This document shows, piece after piece, positions 22,307 through 32,246 of a stretch of 64,000 nucleotides of DNA; position 1 is the first letter of the stretch, and every line of letters begins with the position of its first letter. The stretch is taken from positions 118,837,653-118,901,652 of the forward strand of contig OX578140.1 of the NCBI GenBank assembly GCA_951213105.1. Direction: 5' to 3'. This DNA is from Amaurobius ferox (taxonomy: Eukaryota; Arthropoda; Arachnida; Araneae; Amaurobiidae). Below the pieces are notes generated by a model, which was given only the letters and a program-made list of their open reading frames with translations, searched no databases and was not told the origin of the DNA. A program made the translations under genes and the position numbers.

Positions 22307-22390
22307 CTGTTTAGAAGTGATGGTTTTCTTTTTCATTTTTTCTGTTATGCTACCAGCATTGTCTACCCAGGCTTGAGTAATAATCATTGT
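22307..22390 (-). CDS. COMMD10: COMMD10-like gene, internal exon (upstream of the COMM-domain exon)
   Basis: An 84-bp exon of 28 codons. On the minus strand it follows a pyrimidine-rich TTTTAG acceptor and ends CAG before a GTTAAA donor. It begins and ends on codon boundaries (phase 0). The peptide starts TMIITQAWVDNAG and ends KKTITSKQ; this aligns with the vertebrate COMMD10 segment just before the COMM domain, as I recall it. COMMD10 is a subunit of the Commander/CCC complex, which acts with retriever in endosomal recycling; that role is family knowledge. The exon is short, so the assignment depends on the next exon (7089-7253) continuing the same protein in the same phase. Exons further upstream were not found. 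Confidence 0.75.
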
Positions 22391-22935
22391 CTAAAAGAAA
22401 TTATTTTAGAAACATAAATAAACATTTACAATATAGCATATTTGTTTTTTTATAAAAACTATGTAATTAAAATACTCATATTAAATTGCTTCAGAAGTGA
22501 CAGAACTAAATAAATTTAATTTGCTATGAAATGAAGAAAACAAGTTTCAGAAGTAATTATATCTTTTAAATGTTGAAATTCTGTACATTAATTGATAGTC
22601 GTGAAATGATAAAGCTCTTATTTACAGTACACACAGTGAAAATACAAAATAGAGAGAGATTTAAGATTATTAACAATCTATGAGACTGGCACTTTATTAG
22701 GGTGTAACTGCCTAGAGGGCACATTTTAGGAAGCACGCTACAAGCCTACAAGCTGCCTATGCAACCAAGTATCTTTAATTTATTCACTTAAAAAGTTATT
22801 GCTAAAGAAGTGACTGTTAGCTACAGACACTGCGCTAGTAAAGGTTATTCAGTCATTAATATTCCTCTTAATCAATAAGTAAAATACACTTCATGAGAAG
22901 GATAAGGAAAACTAGAACAACATAAATAAGCAATC
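22391..22935. other. AT-rich sequence upstream of the exon, nothing recognised
   Basis: No upstream COMMD10 exon, repeat or RNA was identified in this stretch. Confidence 0.35.
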
Positions 22936-23037
22936 AATCAATCAATCACCGTGAGCGAGGGGCCGACCCATTGGGTTTACAACCTGACTATGCCTCGCCA
23001 TGGAATTTGAAATTCGACAACACTAAATAAACCCAAT
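22936..23037 (-). mobile_element. Retroposon 3' end with GATT tail
   Basis: On the minus strand a unique block (tggcgaggcatagtcaggtt ... gggtcggcccctcgctcac) ends in ggtgattgattgattgattg. A short simple-repeat tail is typical of LINE or SINE 3' ends. The partner element is not identified. Confidence 0.4.
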
Positions 23038-23119
23038 CTTTTTTAATAAAAGTAAGATACTGTAAGTAAGTTGTCAATTATATCAATTAACTATCTTGCA
23101 CCTGCCCACAGTACAATCT

Positions 23120-24130
23120 TAAATAATAAAAGGTAATGTCTGTGTGTCTGTCTGTCTTATACACTATAGGTTCAGCGACCGTGTGTCAGAGAGCTATGAA
23201 ATTTGGCAATCGGAGACCCGGGGGGGGGGGGGGGGGGGGGAGACACGTCAAAGCCGATTTTTAAAATTTTAATTTTTTCTTTTGTTATTTAATGTTTTAT
23301 GCGATTTCGACCATTTTTTTCCCTTTTTCTCCACCATTCAGACGTTATAGAAAAAAACAAATCATACGACCCGAAAGAGCAGACAATTGTGAGTAAAAAT
23401 ATATCAATTTCAAATCTCAGGGACAAATTTTAATATTTTTTAAAGATTTTAAAACAAAAGCCACTTTCGGCTCAAAAAAACAAACTTTTGTTTCTAAATC
23501 CTCGCATCCGAAAAAGTATCGAGATTTTCGACTAATAATTTACATTTTTAAAAAGCTCAAAGGTCAGGGATTCTTACAAACCCAATCTGGTCAAGAAATA
23601 ATTATAAATAGCCACAGGATCCAGATTTTAATGAGCTAATATTCTCAACGACTTCACGCCGAAGAGTTCCCACTTCCCATTTACCCCCGAGTGCGCAGCC
23701 GGTGACGTCACTCCGTTTCCATGGAGATCGTGCATCGGGTTATGAGAAAAAGGAGAATATTTTTGAGTTTTATTTTTGTTTGAATGCTTTTGTGAAGTGC
23801 GTCGCTATTTTGGATGTTTTATGTATAGAATGGAACTTATTCCATGGAAATTTCGGGAGATGGTAAATTGGTCCAGAAAAGGCGTTTATTTTTTTGCTTG
23901 AAAATTTTTGCTAACGATCGTGCACTGGGTTAGAAAATTAAGTTATATTTTAAATTATGGAATTAAGAGCTTAGCATATGGTCATTATAAAATTTAAATA
24001 ATTGAATTTTGGTGGATTGATTGATTTTTTAAATGGATATTTTAATTTATGGATATTTTAAATGATGGAATGATGGAATGAGGATGATGGAATTAAGAGC
24101 TTAGCATATGGTCATTATAAAATTTAAAGT
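23120..24130 (+). repeat. Long interspersed repeat A, copy 1, joined to SINE units
   Basis: It starts ataataaaaggtaatgtctg, then 'cttatacactataggttcag' and 'aatttggcaatcggagaccc'. It runs about 1 kb and ends 'gcttagcatatggtcatt'. A second copy is at 26117-26878. A 21-bp G run sits at 23220-23240. The start resembles Helitron-like 5' ends (TC..TATATAATAAAAGG), but no hairpin-CTRR end was confirmed. Confidence 0.55.
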
Positions 24131-24865
24131 AGCGAGCGGGAATTGCACTCGGTAGGTCTGGTTTCGATTCCCGCCACTGCCAAAACTGCCACTGTGTTCA
24201 CACAGAGTACGATCAAGTTAAACATGTGGGTCTGTAAGTCCTTCCAAGATGTTGGTGGTAGGGAAAAGAGGGTACGGTCGCTGTGGATGCCTCCCCCACA
24301 GGGTTCCAGTCTAAATTGGGTGAATAAATAGAAAGTTATGGAGATTGTTGCAGAGGGAACGGTAGCCCAGTGGTTAGCACGCAGGAATTGAACTCTGTAG
24401 GCCCGGGTTCGATTCCCGCCACTGCCAAAACTGTCGCAGTGTTCACGTGGAGTATGATCACATTAAACATGTGGGTCCGTAAGTGCTTCCAAGAGGTTGG
24501 TGGTAGGAGAAGAAGGGTACGGTCCCTGTGGATGCATCTCCCACTGAGTTCCGGTCTAAATTGGGCGAATAAAAAGAAAGTTATGGAGATTGTCGTGGAG
24601 GGCGAAGTAGCCCAGTGGTTAGCGTGTGGGAATTGCACTCTGTAGGCCCGGGTTCGATTCCCACCATTACCAAGACTGTTGCCATGTTCACGCGGAGTAC
24701 GATCATGTTAAACATGTGGGTCCGTAAGTTCTTCCGAGAAGTTGGTGGTAGGGGAAGGAGGGTACGGTCCCTGTGGATGCCTCCACCACTGGGTTCCGGT
24801 CTAAATTGGGTAGCACTTTCTGGCCGTCCAAATAGTTATCTTACACCTTTCTGGTAGGTCACACC
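24131..24865 (+). repeat. Three SINE units in tandem (245-bp period)
   Basis: The marker ggaattgcactc falls at 24139, 24384 and 24629, an exact 245-bp spacing. Each unit has the tRNA-like head (tagcccagtggttagc), B box (ggttcgattcc) and the body ending near cggtctaaattggg. The first lacks its head. Units are linked by gaataaa-tagaaagttatggagatt. Only the third has the downstream tail toward ctttctggtaggtc. These sequences give open frames reading like TLNMWVRKSFQEVGGR; they are SINE-derived, not genes. Confidence 0.8.
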
Positions 24866-25106
24866 AGTGAGTTTGCCACAGTCAGAATTTTCAAGGGCAG
24901 CCAACAGGTTGATCGCCGAAGGCGGCTAGTGCAAAGCAATAAAAAAAATAATCCTTTTATGACCAAAATTGACCGACTTATAGCTGCTTAAAGTTAGAAC
25001 ACTTCTTGTGCTGAGAAATGGGGGTTATACATAAATTAATTATATACACAAATCTGTTATTTTGTAGGTTTATATGCCTTTATTATTTTAGATTTAATGT
25101 GCATCT
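24866..25106. other. Short spacer between repeat arrays
   Basis: A fragment at 24945-25020 (tccttttatgaccaaaattgaccg ... ctgagaaatggg) matches the inner part of the foldback MITE at 14095-14165, inverted. Confidence 0.45.
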
Positions 25107-25975
25107 GGCGATTGTGCGTCGCCGTGGTCCCGAACCAGGGACCTGATGCATCGTAGACCGACATTATAATCACTGAGCAAAAGCTAGCTCCTCCTCTGTT
25201 CTTATAATTCGGGTTTTGGCGGTGTGGCATCTTTGATAGATGTCTTTGCTGCCGCACACTCCCCTCGCTGATGAGGAGGCCGAGAGGCGTGTCGCCTCGG
25301 CGTGACGTCAGGGCCGGGAGGCGTGTTGCCTCGGCGTGACGGACAGTTGTGGTCAACCAGGAAGGGAGTGTCAAGGCTTCTGACTCCTTGTGGTGCTGCC
25401 ATCTCGTGCTGAGAGGCGAAGTCGTTGGAGAAGGTTGCGTTTTTCAAACGTCCAGTCATCATTGTGGCGATTGAGCGTCGCCGTGGTCCCGAACCAGGGA
25501 CCTGATGGATTGTAGACCGACATTATAATCACTGAGCAAAAGCTAGCTCTTCCTCTGTTCTTATAATTCGGGTATTGGCGGTGTGGCATCTTTGATAGAT
25601 GTCTTTGCTGCCGCACACTCCCCTCGCTGATGAGGAGGCCGAGAGGCGTGTCGCCTCGGCGTGACGTCAGGGCCGGGAGGCGTGTTGCCTCGGCGTGACG
25701 GTCAGTTGTGGTCAACCAGGAAGGGAGTGTCAAGGCTTCTGACTCCTTGTGGTGCTGCCATCTCGTGCTGAGAGGCGAAGTCGTTGGAGAAGGTTGCGTC
25801 TTTCAAACGTCCAGTCATCATTGTGGCGATTGTGCGTCGCCGTGGTCCCGAACCAGGGACCTGATGCATCGTAGACCGACATTATAATCACTGAGCAAAA
25901 GCTAGCTCCTCCTCTGTTCTTATAATTCGGGTTTTGGCGGTGTGGCATCTTTGATAGATGTCTTTGCTGCCGCAT
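25107..25975 (-). repeat. 359-bp tandem repeat with tRNA-like promoter, 2.4 copies
   Basis: Units start ggcgatt at 25107, 25466 and 25825. The third stops at ctttgctgccgca. Copies are nearly identical. On the minus strand each holds a tRNA-like segment: GCTCAGTGATTATAATG as an A-box region and GGTTCGGGACC as a B box one base from consensus. The rest is GC-rich (tcgcctcggcgtgacgtcag). A ~120-codon minus-strand frame spans each unit, starting MTLPSWLTTT and ending RDGSTTRSQKP; its stop overlaps the next unit's start as ATGA. I judge this a tRNA-derived SINE or satellite, not a protein gene. Confidence 0.78.
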
Positions 25976-26116
25976 GCGTAATTTTTTATTTTCGTCTGCA
26001 GGTACGCTGCAACTGGTCTCATTACTGGTCTATTACCGTATAAAAATTTAAATTTCATAATTTTTACAGAAATACACTTATTGACTTAAATTACTTGACT
26101 TAATAATGTGTTACCT

Positions 26117-26878
26117 CATCTATATAATAAAAGGTAATGTCTGTGTGCGTGTGTGTCTTATACACTATAGGTTCAGCAGCCGCGGGTCGGAGGGCTACGA
26201 AATTTGGCAATCGGAGACCCGGCGTAGGGGGGGGGGGAGGGGATACGTCAAAACCGATTTTTAAAATTTTAATTATTTTTTTTTTTATTTAATGTTTTAT
26301 GCGATTTTGACCATTTTTTTTCCCATTTCACCCTTTTTTCGCCACCATCCAAACGTCGTAGAAAAAAACAATTCACATGACCAGAAAGAGCAGACAATTG
26401 CGAGTAAAAATATATCAATTTCAAATCTCAGGGACCAATTCTAAATTTTTTTAAAGATTTTAAAACAAAAGTTACTTCCGGCTAAAGAAAACAAACTTTC
26501 GTTTTTAAATCCTCGCATCCAAAAAAGTAGCAAGATTTTCGATTAATAATTTACATTTTTAGAAAGTTCAAACATCAGGCTTTCTTACAAGCCCAATCTG
26601 GTCAAGAAATAATTAAAACTGGCAGCAGGATCGGAATTTTAAAAAGTAATGATTTTAAATTTCTCGGATAATTCCCCGGGAAGATCTGATTTTTCTCACG
26701 CCAGGGACGTCACATGTTTCCATAGAGATGGGTTAGAAAATTACGTGATATTTTAAATGATGGAATGAGGATATTTTAAATGATATTATGTTATATTTTA
26801 AATGATGGAATTAAGAGCTTAGCATATGGTCAAATTAAAATTAAAATTTTTTAAGGTTATTATAAAATTTAAATTAGC
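26117..26878 (+). repeat. Long interspersed repeat A, copy 2
   Basis: It is the same as 23120-24130: start tatataataaaaggtaatg, a G-rich tract near 26227-26240, and the end 'agcttagcatatggtcaa'. It is followed, like copy 1, by a SINE lacking its head. Confidence 0.55.
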
Positions 26879-27175
26879 GTGCGGGAATTGGACTCGGTAG
26901 GCCCAGGTTTGATTCCTGCCACTGCCAAAACTGCCGCCGTGTTCACGCGGAGTACAATCACGTTAAACATGTGGGTCCGTAAGTCTTTCCAAGAGGTTGG
27001 TGGTAGGGGACGGAGAGTATGGTCTCTGTGGATGCCTCCCCCACAGGGTTCCAGTCTAAATTGAGTGAATAAAAAGAAAGTTATGGAGATTGTCACGAAG
27101 GGCACAGTAGCCCAGTGGTTAGCACGTGGGAATTGCACTTGGTAGGCCCGGTTCGATTCTTGCCACTGCCAAAAC
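26879..27175 (+). repeat. SINE unit plus second SINE head (same arrangement as 24131)
   Basis: One body (gcgggaattggactcgg ... tccagtctaaattgagtg), the linker aataaaaagaaagttatgg, then a second head with tagcccagtggttagcac up to a B-box region, ending at 27175. The order repeat A, headless SINE, linker, SINE repeats the arrangement at 23120-24600. Confidence 0.7.
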
Positions 27176-27379
27176 ATCCTATATACATAATACACACAAG
27201 AACTTTACACATATAAAAGAACTTTGAAGTGAGTTATACTCCCTAGTGGTAACATATTAAATATATACAAAAATAAAATTATATCACACACATTAAAATT
27301 AAATTATATGATGCATTTTCCAATTAATACCTGTTATCCTAATGAAGAATTGTCTAGGCAATACAAGATGTATATACAG

Positions 27380-27757
27380 TCAAATAAAGCGTTCATTTTC
27401 TTCTAAATATGTAAAAATCTGTTGAATGCGTCTTCTTGCCCAGTTATTCGTGGTAATATTATTCGCCCATTTTTCAAAGAGTACTGTCAATGATCTGGCG
27501 AGATGCCATTTCTTCATTAATGGACAATCGAATACGTAATGCAGATTAGTCCCTTCTTCTGCACACATGCACAAATCCATATCTCTTTTTCCAATTTTTT
27601 GGTGAAACTTTGGTAATGGACCATGTCCCGAGAAGAATTGGGTGACATGTATATTAGAACTCTTCATCACAAATGAAACTTTTGGGAAGAAATCATATGT
27701 GATTCTTCCTTTATACGAATAGTCCCAAGTGTCTTGCCATTGTTGAAGCAGTCTCAT
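27380..27757 (-). pseudogene. LINE ORF2 C-terminal fragment (I/R1-like)
   Basis: This 125-codon open piece reads LLQQWQDTWDYSYKGRITYD, then TQFFSGHGPLPKFHQKIG, CMCAEEGTNLHYVFDCP and a hydrophobic end. The W-x-GR-TY, SGHG and CxC-x-H-x-F-x-CP pattern is the post-RNase H zinc-binding tail of I/R1-type LINEs. No RT or RNase H lies beside it, and its sequence differs from the LINE at 18203-19387, so it is a second family. Confidence 0.6.
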
Positions 27758-28600
27758 TTATGCTAGATCCCTTTTATTACTACAAGAGAACCAACGAATC
27801 CAAAGCCCAAAAGAAGAATGGGTCAGAGGTGATTATACCCTTTTGAGACAGGAAGTATTTTCATCTTCAAATTTCATATTTTTTTCTTCTTAATTAGTTA
27901 CTAACCCCACTGACACTGAAAAAAATAATTTAACAATCTACACCATCTTTCAAAACATGGGGTTATTTGCACAATCGTGTGGGTTAGACATTTTCGGTAT
28001 AAATGTCGTCACATAACCTAACCCACACAATCGTATGAGTTGGGCTTTTTCTCGTTCAAAGTCAATTGCAGAAAAAGAACATTTGCAAACAAATTAATTA
28101 CAATTTTATTGACTATATTTATTTATAATGGAAATCTTTGAAGCAAATCTTGGTTTTTGAGATGCATAAATACACATTGCATTTTTCACAATGCGTTTTT
28201 GTATTGTAATAGCATATACAAGGTCTTAAAATATGGTTGCAATGTGGGAAATTGTCATACCCATCATATATTTTATCTGCACATGGACCTTTTATTGGCA
28301 GATTATATTATGATTCTTTGACCTTTTATCTGCAGGAATTTCATAATTTTCTTTTTTGTCACTTAAGACTTTTCTATTAGTAGTTAGAGCTGCAAGAAGA
28401 GCTTCAACTACTTACAAAAAGTGGGGAGGGGCATGATTTTCCTAGCCGCCGCTTACCTTATCAATGCCCATGTAACTATAGATTATACTGATTATATATA
28501 CCATAGATCTTTACATTTTTCATAATAATTTAGACTATTGATAACATTAATAAAACAGCAAACAAAAGTTATTTGGAAAAAACTTACATTATGTATATTT
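27758..28600. other. AT-rich spacer
   Basis: A near-repeated phrase cacaatcgtgtgggtta / cacacaatcgtatgag appears near 27971 and 28024. Otherwise no feature can be supported. Confidence 0.35.
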
Positions 28601-28764
28601 GATACTTGCCTCCGAGATGCTGAGCAGTGAGAATGATCGTTTTCATCTCTCCTGCTTCTCGCAGTGTATGTACGTGATTTTTCTCTGGCCAGTACCGAGC
28701 CACCACTCTCATCGGGTCAAACCGGTCCACCGCTCCCACTAATCTCCTTGCCCTGATTACAAGA

Positions 28765-29371
28765 ATGGGTGATTCTGGAAGTTCTGAGATTGATGACCTT
28801 CCCAGCTCTGCTGATTCTGCCATGGAAGCCGCTCATTTGAAAAGCGAGACTGGGATTATAAAAAGCGGATGACTGATGATGAGGAAAAATGTATAGCCAT
28901 AGCTTACCTAGCCAGATTGGAAAAGAAGCTGAGTTGAATAATTTACAAGTACAACCTACCTAAATATGGTGAGACCTGTTGGAGGGCCCCCTCTGGCAGT
29001 TATTCTTTGTCTTCTTGCCCCCCAACCAGACTACTGCCACTGCCTTGCCAAAAATCAGTAAACTAACTGTCAATTGTAATTCAACCTCAGGTAGCTCTAA
29101 GAAGCACCTAGTAGATGATGAGGGCTATCAGAAACCCACTAAAAGGCACACTGCTAGTGCCAAGTCTGCCTTACTCATGACCCCCCCCCCCCCCCCCACA
29201 TTCCAAGAACTAACTCCATTTTCGAAAGAAAGCTTGCCAGCCAGAAACATTTGTATGCTTCTGCTACAGATGGACATAGCGAGGGCACCAAAAAGACTCC
29301 TGATGTCAACCCAAAATTCTCGGTACCTAAGAGAGCATCCACTAATAATGCCAAAACTGATGACTTTCTAA
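28765..29371 (+). pseudogene. jockey-like LINE, ORF1 (gag-like) remnant
   Basis: It starts MGDSGSSEIDDLPSSADSAM (28765) and goes on with DDEEKCIAIAYLARLEKKLS after a frame change. It then gives LVDDEGYQKPTKRHTAS near 29114 and a proline stretch encoded by a 17-C run (29181-29197). ORF1 of jockey LINEs encodes an RNA-binding protein that packages the transcript. Several frame changes disrupt it. The 5' UTR likely extends back to about 28610. A minus-strand frame at 28584-28823 is a shadow. Confidence 0.6.
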
Positions 29372-29377
29372 ATTACC

Positions 29378-29468
29378 CTTTTTTTTTTCTTTTTGTAGTA
29401 CAATAGACCTCTGGTCGATGTGCTGGGGTCTTCTGAGCCACCCGTCTCTCATTTCATTCATTCAATTC
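29378..29468 (+). mobile_element. Tail-only copy of the RNase H LINE 3' end
   Basis: It contains gtacaatagacctctggtcg and a cattcattca tail, the same 3' end as the LINE at 18203-19387. It is flanked by aaattacc at 29370-29377 and 29469-29476, inside the jockey ORF1 remnant. Confidence 0.65.
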
Positions 29469-29639
29469 AAATTACCTTTTTTGATTCGAGGATCGATACG
29501 TAATTGAAATCACTAGCAAGGCATTTAAGAATGCCCTCCCTGCCATGCGATCTGCTCAAACCGAAATGGGTAATATTATATATGAGTGTTCACTCTCGTA
29601 AGACAAGGTTACCCCCCTCCCCTTGGCCATGGTTGTGCC

Positions 29640-29882
29640 TTTACAAAGCTTGAAGGATCTTACCATTGGCATCTGGAATGCCAATGGACTTAAAGGTAAA
29701 ATCAGTGAAGCTAGCGATTTTTGAATAGCAAATAACTTAGATCTTGGTCCTAGAGACCCGCTTCAGTCCAGGGAACTCTACCAAGATTGCTAATTACGAA
29801 ATGTATAATGACGACAGGCCTCTAAATAGCAATCAACCTGGTGTGGCACTGCTATTTATGTTCAAAGTGGTATACCCACTCG
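29640..29882 (+). pseudogene. jockey-like LINE, endonuclease N-terminal part
   Basis: LTIGIWNANGLKGKISEASDF matches the start of an apurinic-like endonuclease domain (WNANGL motif). It is followed by TKIANYEMYNDDRPL-like and YVQSGIPTRISP-like blocks in shifting frames. The endonuclease nicks the target for priming. The frame is cut at 29882 by the 13.4-kb insertion and resumes at 43285. Confidence 0.7.
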
Positions 29883-30107
29883 CATATCCCCAGGCCCGGC
29901 TCTAGATTTTTTGCCGCCTCAAGCAGAAAGCAATGTGGCCGCCCCCTCCCTGAAATTCATTTTTCTCTTAACCTTTATAAATGAAATAGAATAGAGAAAC
30001 ACTGCTAAATTGCCACTTTTTAGTTAATTTTGTTCGAAATGTTTCTCAAGTGAATGGATCTGTCGTGGGATTAAATATTTTGATTTTTTCCATTTTAAAT
30101 AAAAAAA

Positions 30108-31030
30108 ATCTGATGTGGGCAGCACATGACTTTCCTTATATGATGCAATAAATTTACTACTTTTACAGCAAAAAAAAAATAGGTTATTCTTATAGTAGAT
30201 ACTTATATTCTTTCCAAGAAACTGAATTTTTGTCAATTAGTCATCATTTTCATTGATTTAGCGTCATTTTTATCCTTTTGGCGAGATTTTCGTTAATTTG
30301 GCAACATTTAAAAAGTGGCCAAGTTGGCGACATACCGCCAAATTCATCGCCAAAATCTCACCAAGCATTATGGACGGAGAAATAAGTTATTCTTATAGAA
30401 GATAAATGACTATTGGCGTTCAAATACAAAAGCATTACTCAAAGTATCTTTTCTCATGAATGGAACGAGCTAGATCCACGAGAATGATGTCACCCAATTT
30501 ATCGCATGATATTACATATGAAAAGTGAACATGTTTCTCAACAGTTAATATATTTTTTTTTAATTTATGGGATTTTTTGATAAATTTATTTGAAAAATGT
30601 GCCATATCTCGAGAAGGGTTCATGCTAGAATTCTAAAGTTTATGTCAATCGTTTTCTAAGGAAAAATTACATAAGAAATGTCTATTTGCGTAACTTTATT
30701 AAAGGTTTTGATTTTTTGATGATTTTTTCAAAATTTCACTCGAAAATTTAGAGGGCTTCTGAACATTTGATTGCGTCTAAAAACAATAGGCTTCCAGTAA
30801 TCATGGATTGTGATTTTTGTACCAAATTTCATTCAAATCGCTCCATTTGTTCTTGAGATATCGTCTCCACAGACTCACTGACACACACACACACACACAG
30901 ACATCACCTCAAAAAATGTTTGATTCGTGATCAGGGATGCTTGAAACGTGCTCGCCCGTTGAAAACTGGAATTCGAATTTTTGACCCCGTCACAATACTT
31001 TCCTTATACATTATGTATATAAGGAAAGTA
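30108..31030 (-). repeat. Hairpin-ended repeat, copy 3 (left half of a head-to-head pair)
   Basis: It runs from ctgatgtgggcagcacatga to the hairpin tactttccttatacat...ggaaagta at 31000-31030. It is the reverse complement of 31336-32246 over some 900 bp, with a CA-dinucleotide run near 30881-30899. Confidence 0.75.
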
Positions 31031-31335
31031 AAAATGTGCAATATCTCATCATATCTCATATGCATCATATAAATGATGCTATTCAATTTTAGATTTAAAA
31101 AAATCTGTTGTCTAATACATGCTATATATATTAATAAATTTTATTATTAAAAGCTTTTATTTAACTGATCATGAATGATGTGTCTGTGTCTTGTCCAATT
31201 TCTTTGACATTTCAATATACTTTCTTATGTTCTAGAGAGCTGAAATTTTGTACACACAGACACATCTAGTGGTCTAGTAGAACATTTTAATCTTTTAAAG
31301 TTTGTTACATCCTCAAAAAATAGAGCCGGTATTAT

Positions 31336-32246
31336 TACTTTCCTCAAATACATAATATATAAGGAAAGTATTGTGACGGGGTCGAAAATTCGAATTCGAG
31401 TTTTCGACGGGAGAGTACGTTTCAAGCATCCCTGATCACGAATCGGACATTTTTGAAGTGATGTCTATGTGTGTGTGTGTGTGTGTCAGCGAGTCTGTGG
31501 AGACGATATCTCACGAACGAATGGGGTGATTCAAATGAAATTTGGCATAAAAATCACAATCCATGAATACTGGAAGCCTATTGTCTTAAAATACAATCGA
31601 ACGTTTAGAACCCCCTAAATGTTCGAGTAAAATTCTGAAGAAATCATCAAAAAATCAAAACCTTTATTAAAGTTCCGCAAATAGACATTTCTTATACAAT
31701 TTTTCCTTAGAAAACGATTGACATAAACTTCAGAACGCTAGCATGAACCGTTCTAGAGATATTGCACATTTTTCAAATAAATTTATAAAAAAAATCCCAT
31801 AAATTAAAAAAAATATTAACTGCTGAGAAACATGTTCACTTTTCATATGTAATATCATGTGATAAATTGGGTGACATCATTCTCGTGGATCTAGCTCATT
31901 TCATTCACGAGAAATTATACTTTGAGTAATACTTTTGTATTTGAACGACAATAAGCTATAAGAATAACTTATTTCTCCGTCCATAATGCTTGGCGAAATT
32001 TTGGCGATGAGTTTGGCGACATGTCGCCAACTTGGTGACTTTTTTAAATGTTGCCAAATTAACGAAAATCTCGACAAAAGGATAAAAATGATGCTAAATC
32101 AATGAAAATGACGACTAATTGACGAAAATTCAGTATCTTGGAAAGAAATAAGTATCTACTATAAGAATAACATTTTTTTAACTATAAAAGTATTAAATCC
32201 ATTGCATTATATAAGAAAAGTCATGTGCTGCCTAGATCAGATTTTT
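31336..32246 (+). repeat. Hairpin-ended repeat, copy 4 (right half of a head-to-head pair)
   Basis: It starts with the hairpin actttcctcaaatacat...aaggaaagta, then 'gacggggtcgaaaattcg' and 'acgatatctcacgaacga', and ends aagtcatgtgctgcctagatc. With 30108-31030 and a ~300-bp spacer it forms a 2.1-kb inverted structure. Confidence 0.75.

Noticed and set aside
24370..24857. Open frames reading TLNMWVRKSFQEVGGR at several loci (14483, 24143, 24370, 24615, 26879, 43830)
   Set aside because: They are all translations of the same SINE on either strand; the head is a tRNA-like promoter and the copies carry target duplications. They look like a protein family only because the SINE is common.
25057..25975. 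Three similar ~80-120-residue proteins (MTLPSWLTTT..., RDGSTTRSQKP)
   Set aside because: They repeat with the 359-bp tandem unit, cross unit borders and overlap a tRNA-like region. No domain was recognised.
28584..28823. 79-residue minus-strand frame MAESAELGRSS with a GC donor-like end
   Set aside because: The plus strand here encodes the ORF1 start of the jockey-like LINE (MGDSGSSEIDD), so the minus frame is its antisense shadow.
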